A stretch of DNA of 64,000 bases from Palaemon carinicauda (lineage: Eukaryota > Arthropoda > Malacostraca > Decapoda > Palaemonidae), in the NCBI RefSeq assembly GCF_036898095.1, contig NC_090768.1:51952665-52016664 (forward strand). The letters are read 5' to 3'. Of the stretch, positions 21,401-32,720 are shown one piece after another; position 1 is the stretch's first letter, and each line of letters starts with the position of its first letter. Below the pieces are notes generated by a model. It was not told the DNA's origin and did no database searches. It saw only the letters and a program-made list of their open reading frames with translations. Position numbers and translations under genes: made by a program.

Positions 21401-24400
21401 TCTCTCACACCAGATCAGTATCCATCTTCAGTCTGCTCCAGGAACCTCTACACCTGTTGAATTTTGCTAAAGATACATACCTTATGCAGGACATGGCCTT
21501 CTGCTCAAGCCATTTACTTTAACAAAGAAGAATAGAACATAAGAGTTGAAGTATACTGTAGTACTAAAAGTGCTGTGCTTATACAATACAGTAAAGCATT
21601 AAAAGTATAACTTCCGAAGATTTTGAAGAAGACAATATCATTACTGTATTTCCATATACTGTATGTGTTGTATTTATGCAGTAAAAGCATCTGAATGATG
21701 ACCGAAGACTAAAATATATAGGAAACTATAAAGTAAAATGGTTAAACATTGGATAATACCACATGATATGGCCCTTACACGAGTTAATGCCATGGAAGTT
21801 GTGTAGCAGCAAAAAGAAAATGGTCTTCCGAGTGATTCTTGATTTATTGAAAAGTCATTGAAAGGACAACCTTTTGTCTGAGTTAATGAATTAAATTGTG
21901 GATTTATTGTAAAAGATATAAAATATGCAACATGTTATTTTACTTGTATCCTTCTCTCACTCATTACTGTATTGTTTAGTAATGTGGCAGCAATATCATT
22001 GCTGTACAGTGTAGTGAGTAAGGGTTGGGTGCTCTCACTAGCAAGAAATCATCATGAAAAATGGGGACTAAATATTTTGTGTAGCCATGTTATTTTGGAT
22101 GATGTTATGCAGGCTCCGTCAGTAAAGCTTAAGATTATTTGAAATTGTTTATATCTGAATCTTTCCATAATACCTTTTAGCCAGAAAGTCTAATAAGTTT
22201 TTCTATTTCGCAGGTGGATATAGCGCTTTACAACGTATGTATAGAGACATACAAGAACCTATGTTAAATGCAGCACAAGAACAGTTTGGTTCAAATCCAT
22301 TTGCGTCCTTAGTTGGGAATAGTGCGGCTGCAGGTAAATGTTAATTCTAATGGTTTAGATTTTCCTCATTGTAAATCAAGTTTTTTATTTTATTTGGGTA
22401 CGGCACCTTTCCCTCAGGGAAGAAGAAAATTGCAAGATATACATATTTATTTTCTACAATGGGACTTCATATGTATTTGTTAGTTCTGGAGAATTATCAT
22501 ATTAGTTGTTAGGGTCTGCAAGTTGAAGCAAGTCATGAAATCTCTCTTCTCAGAAATATTTTTTATTTTATGGTATTTATTCAACATATTTCTTTATCAT
22601 TAAAGATGCCGCTCAAGCTGGAAGAGAAAATAGTGATCCGATGCCGAATCCTTGGGCACCTCGTGGATCTTCCCCTGATGCCACGACGACGACTACCACC
22701 ACCACATCTCCGACACCTACAGCTGCAACCAGTAGTACAACTGGCACAAGCACATCTACTACTAATAGTACGTCTGGCGTAGGTAGTACTCCCGGCCTAA
22801 CTGGGATGCTTCAAAGTCCAGGAATGCAGTCACTGATGCAACAAATGATGGAAAATCCCCAGTTGATGTCCTCTATGATTAATGCTCCCTACACACAAGC
22901 TATGTTTCAGGTTAGTAATATACATTTGCAAGTTGTATGATGACAGCTTTTCAAAGTATTTTTGTTGTGAAGTGTTTTTAAAAAGTAATTAGTACCAAAC
23001 TACCAGAAGTGTATTTTGTCGTTAGTATTACAAAAATAAAATAAAATAATTTCACTTGTATGCATATTTTACAGAATTTGATGGCAAATCCAGAGCTGGC
23101 ACAACAGATAATAGGAGCCAATCCATTGTTTTCTGGAAACCCGGTTCTCCAGGAGCAGATGCGAACGATGTTACCGGCTTTTCTAAACCAGTTACAAAAC
23201 CCGGAGATCCAGAATTTTATGTCAAATCCACAGGTGAGGTTTTTGAATGGAGAAATATCTTTTTGAGTGTTAAAAAATTTCTTGAAATACTTTGTATCGT
23301 TGCCAGTAGGTATTTATTATTAAATTTTTTATTGGTGGTGCCCATTTAACTTTTTACTAGAAGGATAAAACAAAGATGTAATCGTAAAAGGACAGGGTGG
23401 TTTTAGAAGAGGTAGGGGATGTATGGATTAGATTTTTAGTTAGTCAGATATGCGAGAAATATTTAGCAAAAAGTAATGAGGTGTATGTTGCTTTGGACCT
23501 GGAGAAAGCTTATACTTGAATTGATAGGAAGGCTATGTGAAATATGATGAGGTTATGTGGAATTGGTGGAAGGTTGTTGCAAACAGTGAAGAGGTTATAC
23601 ATAGGCAGTAAAGCATATGATACGATAGGAAATGAAGTGAATGAGTGGTTTCCCGTGAGAAAGTGGCTGAGACAGGCATGTGTTATGTTGCCTTGGTTGT
23701 TGATGGACTTCTGAGAGAGGTGAATGCTTGAGTGCTTGGTCGAGGATTGAAACTGATAGATGAAAGTGATCATGAGTGGGAGGTGAATCAGTTGTTTGCA
23801 GACGATACTGTATTGGTTGCAGACTTGGCGGAGAAGCTGGGTTGATTAGTTACAGAATTTGGGAGTGTGTGAGAGAAGAAAGTTGAAAGTTAAGGTTGGT
23901 AAGAGTGATTTTATGAGATGTACAAGAAGGGAGGGTGGTATTAGGTTGAATGTCATATTGAATGGAGTGTTACTTGAGGAAATAGATCAGTTAAGTGCTT
24001 TGAGTCTGTTGTTGCTGCAAATGGTGGAGTGGAAGCAGATGTACATCAGAGACTGAATAGAGGATGTAAAGTATTGGGGGCAGTGAAGAGTGGTAAAGAT
24101 AAGAGGTTTAGGAATCAAGGTAAAGAGAGTTCTGTATGAGAGAGTGATTGTACCAACAGTAATGTATAGATCGGAGTTGTGGGGAATGAAAGTGACGGAG
24201 AGACAGAAATTGAATGTGTTAGAGATGAAGTGTCAGAGGAGTATGGCTGACGTATCTCTCACTTAGATAGGGTTAGGAAGGAAGTAATGAGAGAGAGAAG
24301 GGGTGTGAGAAATGAATTAGCAGCGGGAGTGGATATAAAGAAGTTGATGAGTCCAAGAGTTGATAGGAGAAGTACAGGAGGAAGGCCAAGGGTTGGGTAT

Positions 24401-27400
24401 ATGGATGGAGTGAAGAAAGCTCTAGGTGATGGGAGGATAGATGTGACAGGCAAAAGAGCATGCTAGAAATGGAATGATCGGCGAGCGATTGTGACGCAGT
24501 TCTGATAGGCCCTGCTCTTTCCTGCAGTTGCCTTGGTGACCGCTGAGGTAGCAGCAGTATGGGATTCAGCATATGAAGCTTCATTTGTGGTGCATAAAAG
24601 GGGAGGGTGGGCTATGAGACCCTAGCAGTACCAAACAAACTAGACTAAATCCCTCGTCACACTGGGAGGAGTGAAGAGAAGGGAAGTCCCCTTTTGTTTT
24701 TTGTTTTTTTTTCTCTGATGTTGGCTACCCCCAAAAATTGGGGGAAGTTTCTTGATAGATAGCTATCTTTGGAATTTAGTGTAGCTGTATTTTGACCAAG
24801 TGTATGTCTGCTTCATCTCATGGTACTTGAAGTACAGTATTTGCTAGTGCATCCACTGTAGTAAGATAAGTAGTTGAGGGCTGTCTGGAGAGAGATTTCA
24901 ATGAATGTTCTTGAATGGGGGAAAGAATGATACTGAAAAATAATGATGATTAAAAATTGTAAATAAGGATATTGCAAATATTTGCTTGAATAATAACGTT
25001 AGTTATGCGGCTGTCAAATCAGGCTATCTAACACATTGAAAATATAATTTAGACATTTTTAAAACTTATTAGTAGTCTACACAGACTAACTTTGCATATA
25101 TCAAGAGTGTGTTTATAGTTTAATAATTAATGTGTTATTATCAGGGATATTTATTTATTAGTAAAAGCAACGTTTCTTCTTCTTGAATCAGGCATTATCT
25201 GCTGTGGCTCAAATACAAAGTGGAATTGAACAGTTAAGACAGACATCACCGGGCCTCTTTAACACTTTGGGTATGAGTATGCCTCCCCTTGCTGTTCCAT
25301 CGACAACAGCCTCTTCAACCACTAATTCCACCACTACAGCCACTTCTAGTTCCACCACTACCTCTACTTCAAACTCGAGCCCATTATCTATGCCAGGCCT
25401 TGTACCAGGCTCGGATGCCTTTAGTAATTTAATGACCACAATGGTAAGTACTGCATTGTAAGCTTTTGTGTTGGTATATATCATGTAATTCCAAAGCAAT
25501 TAATACTTCAATGTACAGTATCTTGGTTGAAATATTAAATGGAAGCAAACTTGCAGTTATCAATGCAAGCTTTAGATATATTTCCATCCATATATAAACA
25601 CTAATAGCCATTACACTTCATCTATGTTTTTGAGGACTGTTTTATCTATAGGTAATCAACATAAATGTAATTAAACATAAAGCAAATGCCCATTTGTTTT
25701 ATGAATGCTGCACAATCATTGTGTAAAGGCTTTTTTTTTAAATGACTAACTTGACATAATCTTAAATTTTAGAATTCATTCCCGTTTGTTTTACGTTGCT
25801 GTTGTATTTTCTTTATCTCATTTATAAGAATATAGAAAAAAGTAAAAATATGAAGAAAGAGCTTGAACTTTCTTTAGTGATTTACAGCATTCCTTCTGCC
25901 CCTAGACGCATTTGCTTTATAACCTATTATCATCTCCGGTCTAGCTTCAGGTTTCCCATAGGTGCTGAATGGCTTCACAGAAAGCAATAGGATCCACTGT
26001 TTAGATGTGCATCCACATAATTTTTTTATCCACTTCATTGTGCATCTTTTTTTACCCACTGATATGTATCTTAATGGTTAATAAGCTATTGTTCCCGTAA
26101 GAAAAAATTATTGCAAAAGTAGTGTGAAATTTTCCATAAATAAATTGAATACATTTATAATTTCAAGTCTTGGGGTTAATCTATAATTTTGCATAAACCT
26201 ATTTGATGACTAATTATGCAATGTTACTTTTAATTAATATTCTAACTTTCAAATTGATTTAACCAAACCACACTATAATGCTAGTTATTTGATGATTAAA
26301 AATCACTCAATACTACAATAGTATTTCCTTTGAAATTTTTTTTTACTAAAGTTTATTAATTTGTAGTATACTATAAAAACCCAAAGTTTTAATTAATATG
26401 TGGAAAAACTATTTTGAAGTGAAGTAATGAATATCACTAATATTACAATATATGAATAATTTTGTGACGTTAAACTCTCCCTCTCTAAATGTCCATAGCA
26501 TTATTGTCTGGTTTGAAATTTGATCGGTAAATTTTATTTGAAACTAATAATTTTTTTCTCTCTCAGTCTCAGGCCTTGTCAGGCGGTGGCGGTGGCGGTG
26601 GTAATGCGGAACAGCAATATGCATCTCAGCTAGAGCAACTATCAGCAATGGGTTTCATAAATCGGGAAGCAAATCTTCAAGGTATGTTTTGGTAGACAAA
26701 TTTGAAATCCTTTCAGCTTTATGAGTATTATTACATAACAGAGCTGGTGAAGACATTGGTGTCTTTGTGAAGCAAAGTTTTTATAATACAAAGCTACTTT
26801 TCTTAAGAAAATCTATTAATCATAAGTTACCATTTCTAGCTACGTTCATAAATATTCCCATACCCTAAACTAAGTGGGCTACTCTTTCCATAGTCCTTCT
26901 GTTGTATCCCAATTTTAAAGTCAAATACTTGTTGGAATGGAAGGCAGGAGTATTCTTTTAACATTAATGGGTTTGTATATAAAAAATGTGTCCTTGTATC
27001 ATAAACATCACTTTTTCTTTACAACCCATTAATCATAAGTTGCCTTAATTGCTTAGGCTGAAGTAATGAGAGTGATGCCTTACATAGAGAGGGACTGAGC
27101 GATTAGGTATCATGACCCATGGTACTTTAGAATAAGATATTTGTTGCAGTGACATATTTGTATTTGCTGGTAGGATATTGGGTAGCGTTAGAAGTTTTCC
27201 CAGGAAAATCTTGAGGACTAAGAACTTGCCTCGGTATAGTGTTTTTATTCCTTGATCTTTAGGTGTCATCTACAGAAGGATAGAAAATAATGGGGCAATG
27301 ATTTCACACCCCTCCCTTTATTCAAAATTTTCCTGCTCCTATCACTACTCTGTGAAGTCTTTTACGTATTGAGTGTTAGGTCTCAGTGCTAGAGTTGGCA

Positions 27401-28147
27401 AAGGTTTTTCTTTTTTCTTTTCCTTGCGTTGAAAATATTTGACAATTCCGTGTTTCTTTTTAATGACATGGGAGTGGAGATAAAACACACACACACACAA
27501 GCTGTGGGCATTACAGGTAGCAAAGCATTAAGATTTTCACCTATTTAAATAATGTAAATTAAGATGATCTAAGGTTAGTAATTTTAGTAGGTACAGTTAT
27601 CACATTTAAAATTACATTAATTAATATTACCCTTTAATTTCCACACACCAGACTCTCTTCATAATTTTACCAGTCTGAAAACCTAGATAGAAAAACGCTT
27701 GATTAGCGTGAGTTTAGTATAATGTAATCACTATTGTAGGTTATAGTGAAAAAGGTTGGGATATAGTATTATAGTGTACTCATTCAAGGACGCAAGTATA
27801 GTTGTCTGATTTTTTTTTACTAATGAGAGGTGAACTGCAGTATTTTTAAACTAATAATTAGTTTGAGTGATAAGCTATAGGAATATCTTTTTTTATTACC
27901 AGAAACCTTTGGGCCACTGTCACTATTTAAAATCCAGTCAGACCTTAATCAAAACATTCTTGAAAATCATTTCTCTTGTGCATATGAAATATTTATAACT
28001 TGTTTCTTTTCAGAATCGTAAGTATTGCAGTTACATTTTCGATAAAAGTTACTAAAAACTTTATTTTTTTCAGCTCTTATTGCAACCTTTGGGGATGTTA
28101 ATGCAGCTGTCGAAAGGCTTTTGGCAAGGTTAGATCCTCAGAGCTAA
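9341..28147 (+). CDS. UBQLN: Ubiquilin, 5'-partial, nine visible exons
   Basis: Ubiquilins are cytosolic shuttle factors that bind the proteasome through an N-terminal UBL and ubiquitinated clients through a C-terminal UBA. The exons are 9341-9422, 17435-17850, 20063-20201, 22214-22333, 22606-22910, 23075-23233, 25192-25443, 26567-26681 and 28074-28147 (stop TAA). All have GT-AG borders and join in frame to give 553 residues. Residues 1-50 are the second half of the UBL ([22 protein letters not shown]). A Gly/Leu-rich linker follows at about 86-107. STI1-type Met-rich helices cover about 118-245 ([33 protein letters not shown]) and 310-407. Thr/Ser-rich linkers lie at about 275-305 and 440-470. 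The UBA with its MGF motif is at about 507-550. The first UBL half, roughly 40 residues, is missing and should lie left of the window. DIRS C and a LINE relic occupy introns. Confidence 0.97.
9894..11760 (+). pseudogene. DIRS C gag-like remnant, 5' part
   Basis: Short overlapping frames hold a Trp-rich N-terminal motif shared with copy A gag, followed by Arg/Ser-rich stretches. From about 11129 to 11400 the sequence repeats phrases such as ttcggtgtctcgtgacaag and ttcgggttctcgtgacac, each able to fold into a short TTCG-loop hairpin. No frame stays open longer than 183 codons. Confidence 0.6.
12104..13005 (+). repeat. About ten tandem 95-99 bp units rich in TTCG-loop hairpins
   Basis: Units start at about 12104, 12199, 12298, 12397, 12466, 12563, 12659, 12757, 12854 and 12953. 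Spacing is 95-99 bp except one 69-bp unit that lost about 30 bp. Most units contain three inverted repeats. One is of the form gttctccTTCGggagaac. One is of the form ctctcgTTCGcgagag. The third is a looser tttccc...gggaaa pair. Where the spacing is 99 bp it is 33 codons, and translated units share peptides such as [13 protein letters not shown], so the array probably arose as a coding repeat in gag. Copies differ at 10-25 percent of sites by eye. Confidence 0.88.
14080..14760 (+). pseudogene. DIRS C tyrosine recombinase remnant
   Basis: The peptide [30 protein letters not shown] (in two parts) matches the C-terminal catalytic region of the copy A recombinase, including the Tyr of AHYL. Upstream, [11 protein letters not shown] and a shifted HGLSY-like segment match the region around the first catalytic Arg. 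A run of 16 G at 14259-14274 replaces the short G run of copy A. Frameshifts make it non-functional. Confidence 0.85.
15201..15305 (+). repeat. Internal complementary region of DIRS C
   Basis: The part from 15253 onward (aacttataacag..ttcctaacatacaaaccc) is the reverse complement of the right terminus at 15481-15540. The part before it is the approximate reverse complement of the left terminus at 9539-9585. Confidence 0.85.
15541..17434. other. Remainder of the ubiquilin intron
   Basis: AT-rich DNA with no recognised gene or repeat. It ends at the acceptor tcttgcag before 17435. Confidence 0.6.
17435..17850 (+). CDS. UBQLN: Ubiquilin exon: end of UBL, Gly/Leu linker, first STI1 region
   Basis: This 416-nt exon completes the split Gly codon, encodes the UBL end ([17 protein letters not shown]), an Asn/Ser/Thr-rich spacer, a GLGG-repeat linker and the Met-rich helices [18 protein letters not shown]. 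It ends in phase 0 before gtaagt. Confidence 0.97.
17851..20062. other. Ubiquilin intron, AT-rich, no element recognised
   Basis: T-rich tracts and no coding signal. The acceptor is tttcttgcag. Confidence 0.6.
20063..20201 (+). CDS. UBQLN: Ubiquilin exon: STI1 region
   Basis: This 139-nt exon encodes [19 protein letters not shown] and on to [11 protein letters not shown], among the most conserved ubiquilin segments. It ends in phase 1. Confidence 0.97.
20202..22213. other. Ubiquilin intron, no element recognised
   Basis: AT-rich DNA with no open frame or inverted-repeat structure that I can name. Confidence 0.55.
22214..22333 (+). CDS. UBQLN: Ubiquilin exon: [17 protein letters not shown] segment
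   Basis: This 120-nt exon encodes the conserved region that follows the first STI1 pair, through [17 protein letters not shown]. The acceptor is ttcgcag and the donor gtaaat. Confidence 0.97.
22606..22910 (+). CDS. UBQLN: Ubiquilin exon: NPWAP motif, Thr-rich linker, second STI1 region
   Basis: This 305-nt exon encodes the conserved PMPNPWAP motif, then a run of eight Thr inside a 33-residue Thr/Ser-rich linker, then [15 protein letters not shown]. It ends in phase 0. Confidence 0.97.
23075..23233 (+). CDS. UBQLN: Ubiquilin exon: second STI1 region
   Basis: This 159-nt exon encodes 53 residues including [16 protein letters not shown] and [17 protein letters not shown]. It is in phase 0 at both ends. 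A longer overlapping frame (+1) is a shadow. Confidence 0.97.
23388..24780 (+). mobile_element. LINE (non-LTR retrotransposon) relic in ubiquilin intron
   Basis: A decayed RT is readable in pieces: the GGFRRGRG start near 23398, [12 protein letters not shown] near 23478, a degenerate FADDT near 23798, the [13 protein letters not shown] segment near 23868 and [16 protein letters not shown] near 24380. The 3' UTR ends with ctacccccaaaaattggggg and a short GATA tail. It is the same family as 60945-62330 and 56043-56235. Many stops show it is dead. The clade is uncertain; the C-terminal region resembles RTE-like elements. Confidence 0.88.
24781..25191. other. Rest of the ubiquilin intron after the LINE relic
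   Basis: AT-rich intron DNA with no recognised feature, ending in the acceptor cttgaatcag. Confidence 0.6.
25192..25443 (+). CDS. UBQLN: Ubiquilin exon: linker before the UBA
   Basis: This 252-nt exon encodes 84 residues. The conserved [16 protein letters not shown] is followed by a Ser/Thr-rich linker and [10 protein letters not shown]. It is in phase 0 at both ends. Confidence 0.96.
25444..26566. other. Ubiquilin intron, no element recognised
   Basis: AT-rich DNA without a recognised repeat. The acceptor is tctctctcag. Confidence 0.6.
26567..26681 (+). CDS. UBQLN: Ubiquilin exon: Gly run and first half of the UBA
   Basis: This 115-nt exon encodes a run of seven Gly and then [18 protein letters not shown], which carries the ubiquitin-binding MGF motif. 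It ends in phase 1. Confidence 0.97.
26682..28073. other. Last ubiquilin intron
   Basis: AT-rich DNA with a short (AC)n at 27487-27499. No gene was recognised. The acceptor is tttttttcag. Confidence 0.6.
28074..28147 (+). CDS. UBQLN: Ubiquilin terminal exon: end of the UBA and stop
   Basis: This 74-nt coding stretch encodes [20 protein letters not shown] and ends DPQS before TAA at 28145-28147. Confidence 0.97.
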
Positions 28148-28363
28148 AGCCACGCCTGTTTTATGTGTCTCCATAATATTCCTATAGCATTTTTCTCTTG
28201 TGTATGTGTGGGGTAATGTAATTGATTATATATTTTTTTTTTTACTTTAACCTGGAATTATCCATATTCTTAGGTTATACAATTTGATATTGGGTTTTGC
28301 ACCCCCATGGATCATATCAATATGTAGTAAAACTTATTATGTTTTACCTTGCATCTTATTGTA

Positions 28364-28369
28364 AATAAA
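28364..28369 (+). terminator. Candidate poly(A) signal of ubiquilin
   Basis: AATAAA lies 217 bases after the stop codon. It is the closest canonical signal. Use of it is inference. Confidence 0.4.
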
Positions 28370-31300
28370 AAAAGAACTGGTCCTCATTTATACAGAAAAA
28401 TTATTAGCAGTTGACTCCATATGAAAAGATAACATTTGGTAATACAAAATTATTTAGTTATATTGTATATTGCTGGACTGTATTTTATAAATGAGAGTAT
28501 TCATGTATAATAACTAAAATACTGAATTTCAGATATGTATGATAACATAAACATATTTGCAAGGACCCAAGTTTGGATCTGTGTACATTTTCTGTATTTA
28601 TGAATATTGTAGCTTAATTATAGTATTCTTAATGCATTATTCTAGTATCAAAATGAGGAGGGTGTTGACTTGGGAAGAAAATTCACGTTTTATAGTTTTT
28701 TTTATATGTCAGCAGTTTCAACTTTTTTTCATGCCAAACCTTTTGTTTACAGTGTAGCACTCTGGCAGAACAAAAGTTTGAAATTAAATGTTAAGATTTG
28801 TTATACACCATGTAATAGGTGTAAAGTGAAATAATGGGCATTTCGTTATGCTAGTAGGGGTGATTCAACATTTTGCTTGAGGGAGTGAAGAAGCAAATGT
28901 AAAGTAATTTTAAAATTATTTTGTTATAATTTGGAAACTTTTGAGAAGGGCATATATTTTTGTTTTTTTGGTTAATTTGGAAAAATGATTATGTATAAGC
29001 ACCTGAGAGATGTGATGTCTTGCAAATGTAGTAGGAAATTGAAATGTTATAGTAACCAAAAAATATTGTAGGAGATAGAACTTTTTTAACATGCCAAATT
29101 AAGGATGATGTGAAACTATTTGAAAAACATATTTCAAATTTTGAGATATTGTTGGATATGTCTTGTTTTGTGTGAAGGTTAGTAGATGAGAACCCACACA
29201 TGTAATGTCTGCAATTGTTATGGGGAGGGAGGGAAGGAATCGAGAGTAATTAATTTCTAATGAGAAAAAAAGGCCAAGTTCTGTTAATTCTAAGATGGAA
29301 AAGGAGCAAACATTAAACATGAAAAAAGCAAAAAGTTAGCTTGGTGAAGTGAGTATGTACTTTATTAGAAAGATGGGAACTAATTGAAAAATAACTCAAG
29401 ATTATATTATAACTAAACAATAGGAACAAAGTGATGATTTCTATCAGGCTAACTGACTTGTGGTTTGAGAAAAATTCTTTGAATTTCTGGGTATTAAATA
29501 AAATGCTCAAGGTCTCTTGGTAAGGGATCAGATGTGACCACATACTGTATACATTTGTGATAATTTATTACAATATCAAGGATGCTGGCATTCCTAAGTG
29601 AAAGCAGGCTCATCTTGTAATTAAATTAATAAAGAAATAAGGAATCAGCCTTAAAGTAAACTTCATGTTTAAATCTACACATAATGAAATGTGTGATTGT
29701 TTATTTCTAGGGTAATAATTTGGCTTCGTATTTTATGAGGAACAAAATGATATTGGTGCTGAATTAAGAGGGTGGTATTAAATGAAAAAACTGTTGCAGG
29801 ACAAGTTCATGTCATTGAAAAATACTGGAGGATTGCAATGAGGTGAACTATTACTGTACTTTGAAGTCTATACCATACATGTAACCAGCAAAATGCCAGA
29901 TGGGGTTTGTATGTAAAGCTTAGAATCCCAGTGGATTATAAGCATGTTAATGTTGCGTAACTTTGAAAAATGTATACGTGATAAAGTTCTGCTGTTGCCT
30001 TTTAATAAGAAAGTTTTCCATTGTGTAAAGATTGCATTTGTTTGTCTGGCAAGATATCATTCATTCTTAAAACCATAAAATATTTACCTTTAGGATTAGA
30101 ATGAACTTTGGTTTTACCTCATTATTTTTGGGTTCGGATGTTGTAATTGAAGTTTTACTGAAAAGCTTTCTTAATGTAACTTTAGCCTGAGAATGTGACA
30201 TTTTGTGATATCTCCAACGTTTATCTGTCAATTTGAACTCGTACACTTCATCGCTATCCTGCAGTATTTTTTCTTCTCATTTTGGAGTGAGGAATGAATA
30301 ATCTAGTGACAGATTGGCAACATGTAACTTGAAAACTTACTTAGTTGAGTAGGCAAATACTGCTAAAATTAGTAGTTGGGTTTGAAGAAAAAGTGGATTA
30401 AAAAGGGGGTTTAGTTGGTACTTTTTTTTATGAATGGAATTTTCTAGTGTTTTTTGGCAAAGATGAATGTTTATTATATATTGGTGTAATAATTTAACTT
30501 TTTTTAAGTGCAACATATATATGTAAGGATGTATGAAATTTCAAAGAAAATATCTATTTTATTATAGACAGAGTGAGAAACAGATACCAAAGTGTAAACA
30601 ACCAATCCTCTGGCCTTCTTGCCTTTGTAACTAGAACTTTTCTGTGGCAAAGATTTTGTTACAAGGGTGATTGAACTGACTTAGACTATTTTTGAATGTG
30701 CTGTAGATATAAGGAAAGTGAAAAACTTGTATCTAAGCACTTCTGTTATTCACTGAGTTATGCAAAATTCTATACTAGTTGTTTTTTATCTGCATCAAAT
30801 GTTATTGTTCTAACTTTATTGCCAAAAGTTTATCATGTCCATTCTATTCTCAATTGTTCAGCTTCATTGAACAAAGTTTGCTAGTGGAATATTTGGAAAG
30901 GGGCATTTTTTTATACAAGGATATCTTTAAAATAAAGAAAAAAAAATGTTGAATGCCAGGGGGTTTGGTTGAAACATATCTTGATGGCAAAATGAAGGGA
31001 AGTTTTGCTTTTAGTATATGAAAATGGCAGTTTTTCTAGTAGATTACATAATGCTTTGTCTTTTGCAGTTCTAGTTTATTAAAATCCTATACTTGATTAA
31101 AGAAACTTAACTTGATACTTGATTTACAGATCAATTGTTTTATCATCATCCAAAATGTAGTAAACTCATTGCTTCCCTTCATAAAAATCCATGCAAATAT
31201 TCTGTAATTTTTATTCCAGTGATTTTTCACCCTCTGTCTATTTGAGAGTAATAAAATAGTTCTTTGTTAGAACTATCATTATCTGATGGTTTTAATGGTA

Positions 31301-32484
31301 TATTCCTTTGAGGGTGCATAATGTATTTTTTACTTTTGAGAATAATGAAGAGTAGTATCATTATGTTTTATATATTTGAATGTATTTTGCTCAACAGATT
31401 TGAGTTAATTCTATAGATGGTTCTTGGAAAATGCAAGTAGCAATTTTTTTATTCATTGTTTTCCAGCTATAGTAGCATCAACAGCTCGGTTCTGCTTTTC
31501 AAGAATGTGCCTGTATCAACAATTTTGTGCCAATCTTCACAATCAAGTTTATTTTACCCTTTTTTTCCATTAATCTTTCCATATGAAGGCTTAGTGTGTG
31601 TATGTAGTTCAGGAGGGAACCAACTTCATGACTAAATTTTCACCTTCCATTCTATTTGCTTTGTTACCTTGGTGTTGCGTAATTTTGCATTTGTTACGTC
31701 TGTAATTCACTAATACATTATTTCATTTACCAAATAGCCATTATACTATGGTTTTCAGGAAAGTTTTTATTATAATTTTTGTATAGTATTGCTAAAATTT
31801 AAATCATTGTTTAGTGAATGTGCAAAGAACAGTGTTTGGTTGGGTTATCTTTGTTGATATCGCTACTCAAGTCATCCAGTTTGAAATGTAGCCCCGAACC
31901 AGCTTGTTACCAGCCTTCTCATCTCATGGGCATTGTAGCATTGATACTAAAGAACTAATGACTGCCACTATCATGCCAATGTACGAGATAAACTTTGATA
32001 GTGGTCTTCTATAAACTCAGCAAGATTATGCTCGCCAGGCTTTCATCCTCAGTCATAACCACATTCAGAGGGCATTATGAAGAAAAATGGAGATATTTTT
32101 GAGGTGCAGAATAACCTTCAGAACATAAACGCCTGGACAGGAAACAAAAAGATCCTTGTCAGTCTGCAATGCCTTAATGATTGTTTTAGGTTCAACCGCT
32201 AGTTGAGAAAAGAGTTACCACCAACATGTATCAAAACTTGATGTGAACTTGAAGGATATGTCAGAAAAGAGGCATTTCATGAAACAGCTGACTGAAATTA
32301 CCCGACAAGAATCTCTCACCCCTGACTGCCAATAACCGAGAGATACAGTACTTGCATATCCCATGGAGGGGATTGTTTATCACCTCTATTTTTGTTTCTT
32401 TGGTCAAATCTTCCTGTGCTACCATCCCTGACTGCTTGAGGAAGGAAACTGGCCAACTTACAATCCTCTCTTTATGAGGACATT

Positions 32485-32720
32485 TTAAAGGTCACCCATG
32501 AGGAGCATAGGCAAGGGATAGTACATTTATACATATGATCATGCCCAAGCTAGTATCAGGGAAGGCCAGGTAATGGCTGCGGATGACTCGACTCTCCCTA
32601 ATTCAGGGGGGATTGTGGTGTTGCGAATACACACACCTTTTTTGAGCTAAGTCCAGGGTTTGAACTAACCGACTTTCTAATCGCAAGTGTAAAGCATTAT
32701 CTACAAGGCTGTCCCAACCC
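32485..32720 (-). repeat. tRNA-derived SINE-like sequence
   Basis: On the minus strand the first 65 bases resemble a tRNA. A B-box-like ggttagttcaaaccctgg corresponds to plus 32653-32670, with a weak A-box-like segment about 40 bases upstream. A tail follows (caccacaatcccccctgaa..cattacctggcc) that I associate with a common decapod SINE. The family attribution is from memory and no target duplication was resolved. Confidence 0.5.

Noticed and set aside
23056..23349. 97-codon ORF overlapping the ubiquilin exon at 23075-23233
   Set aside because: It is the +1 frame of a clearly conserved ubiquilin exon.
32640..32720. A functional tRNA gene
   Set aside because: The tRNA-like region cannot form a clean cloverleaf and continues into a SINE-like body.
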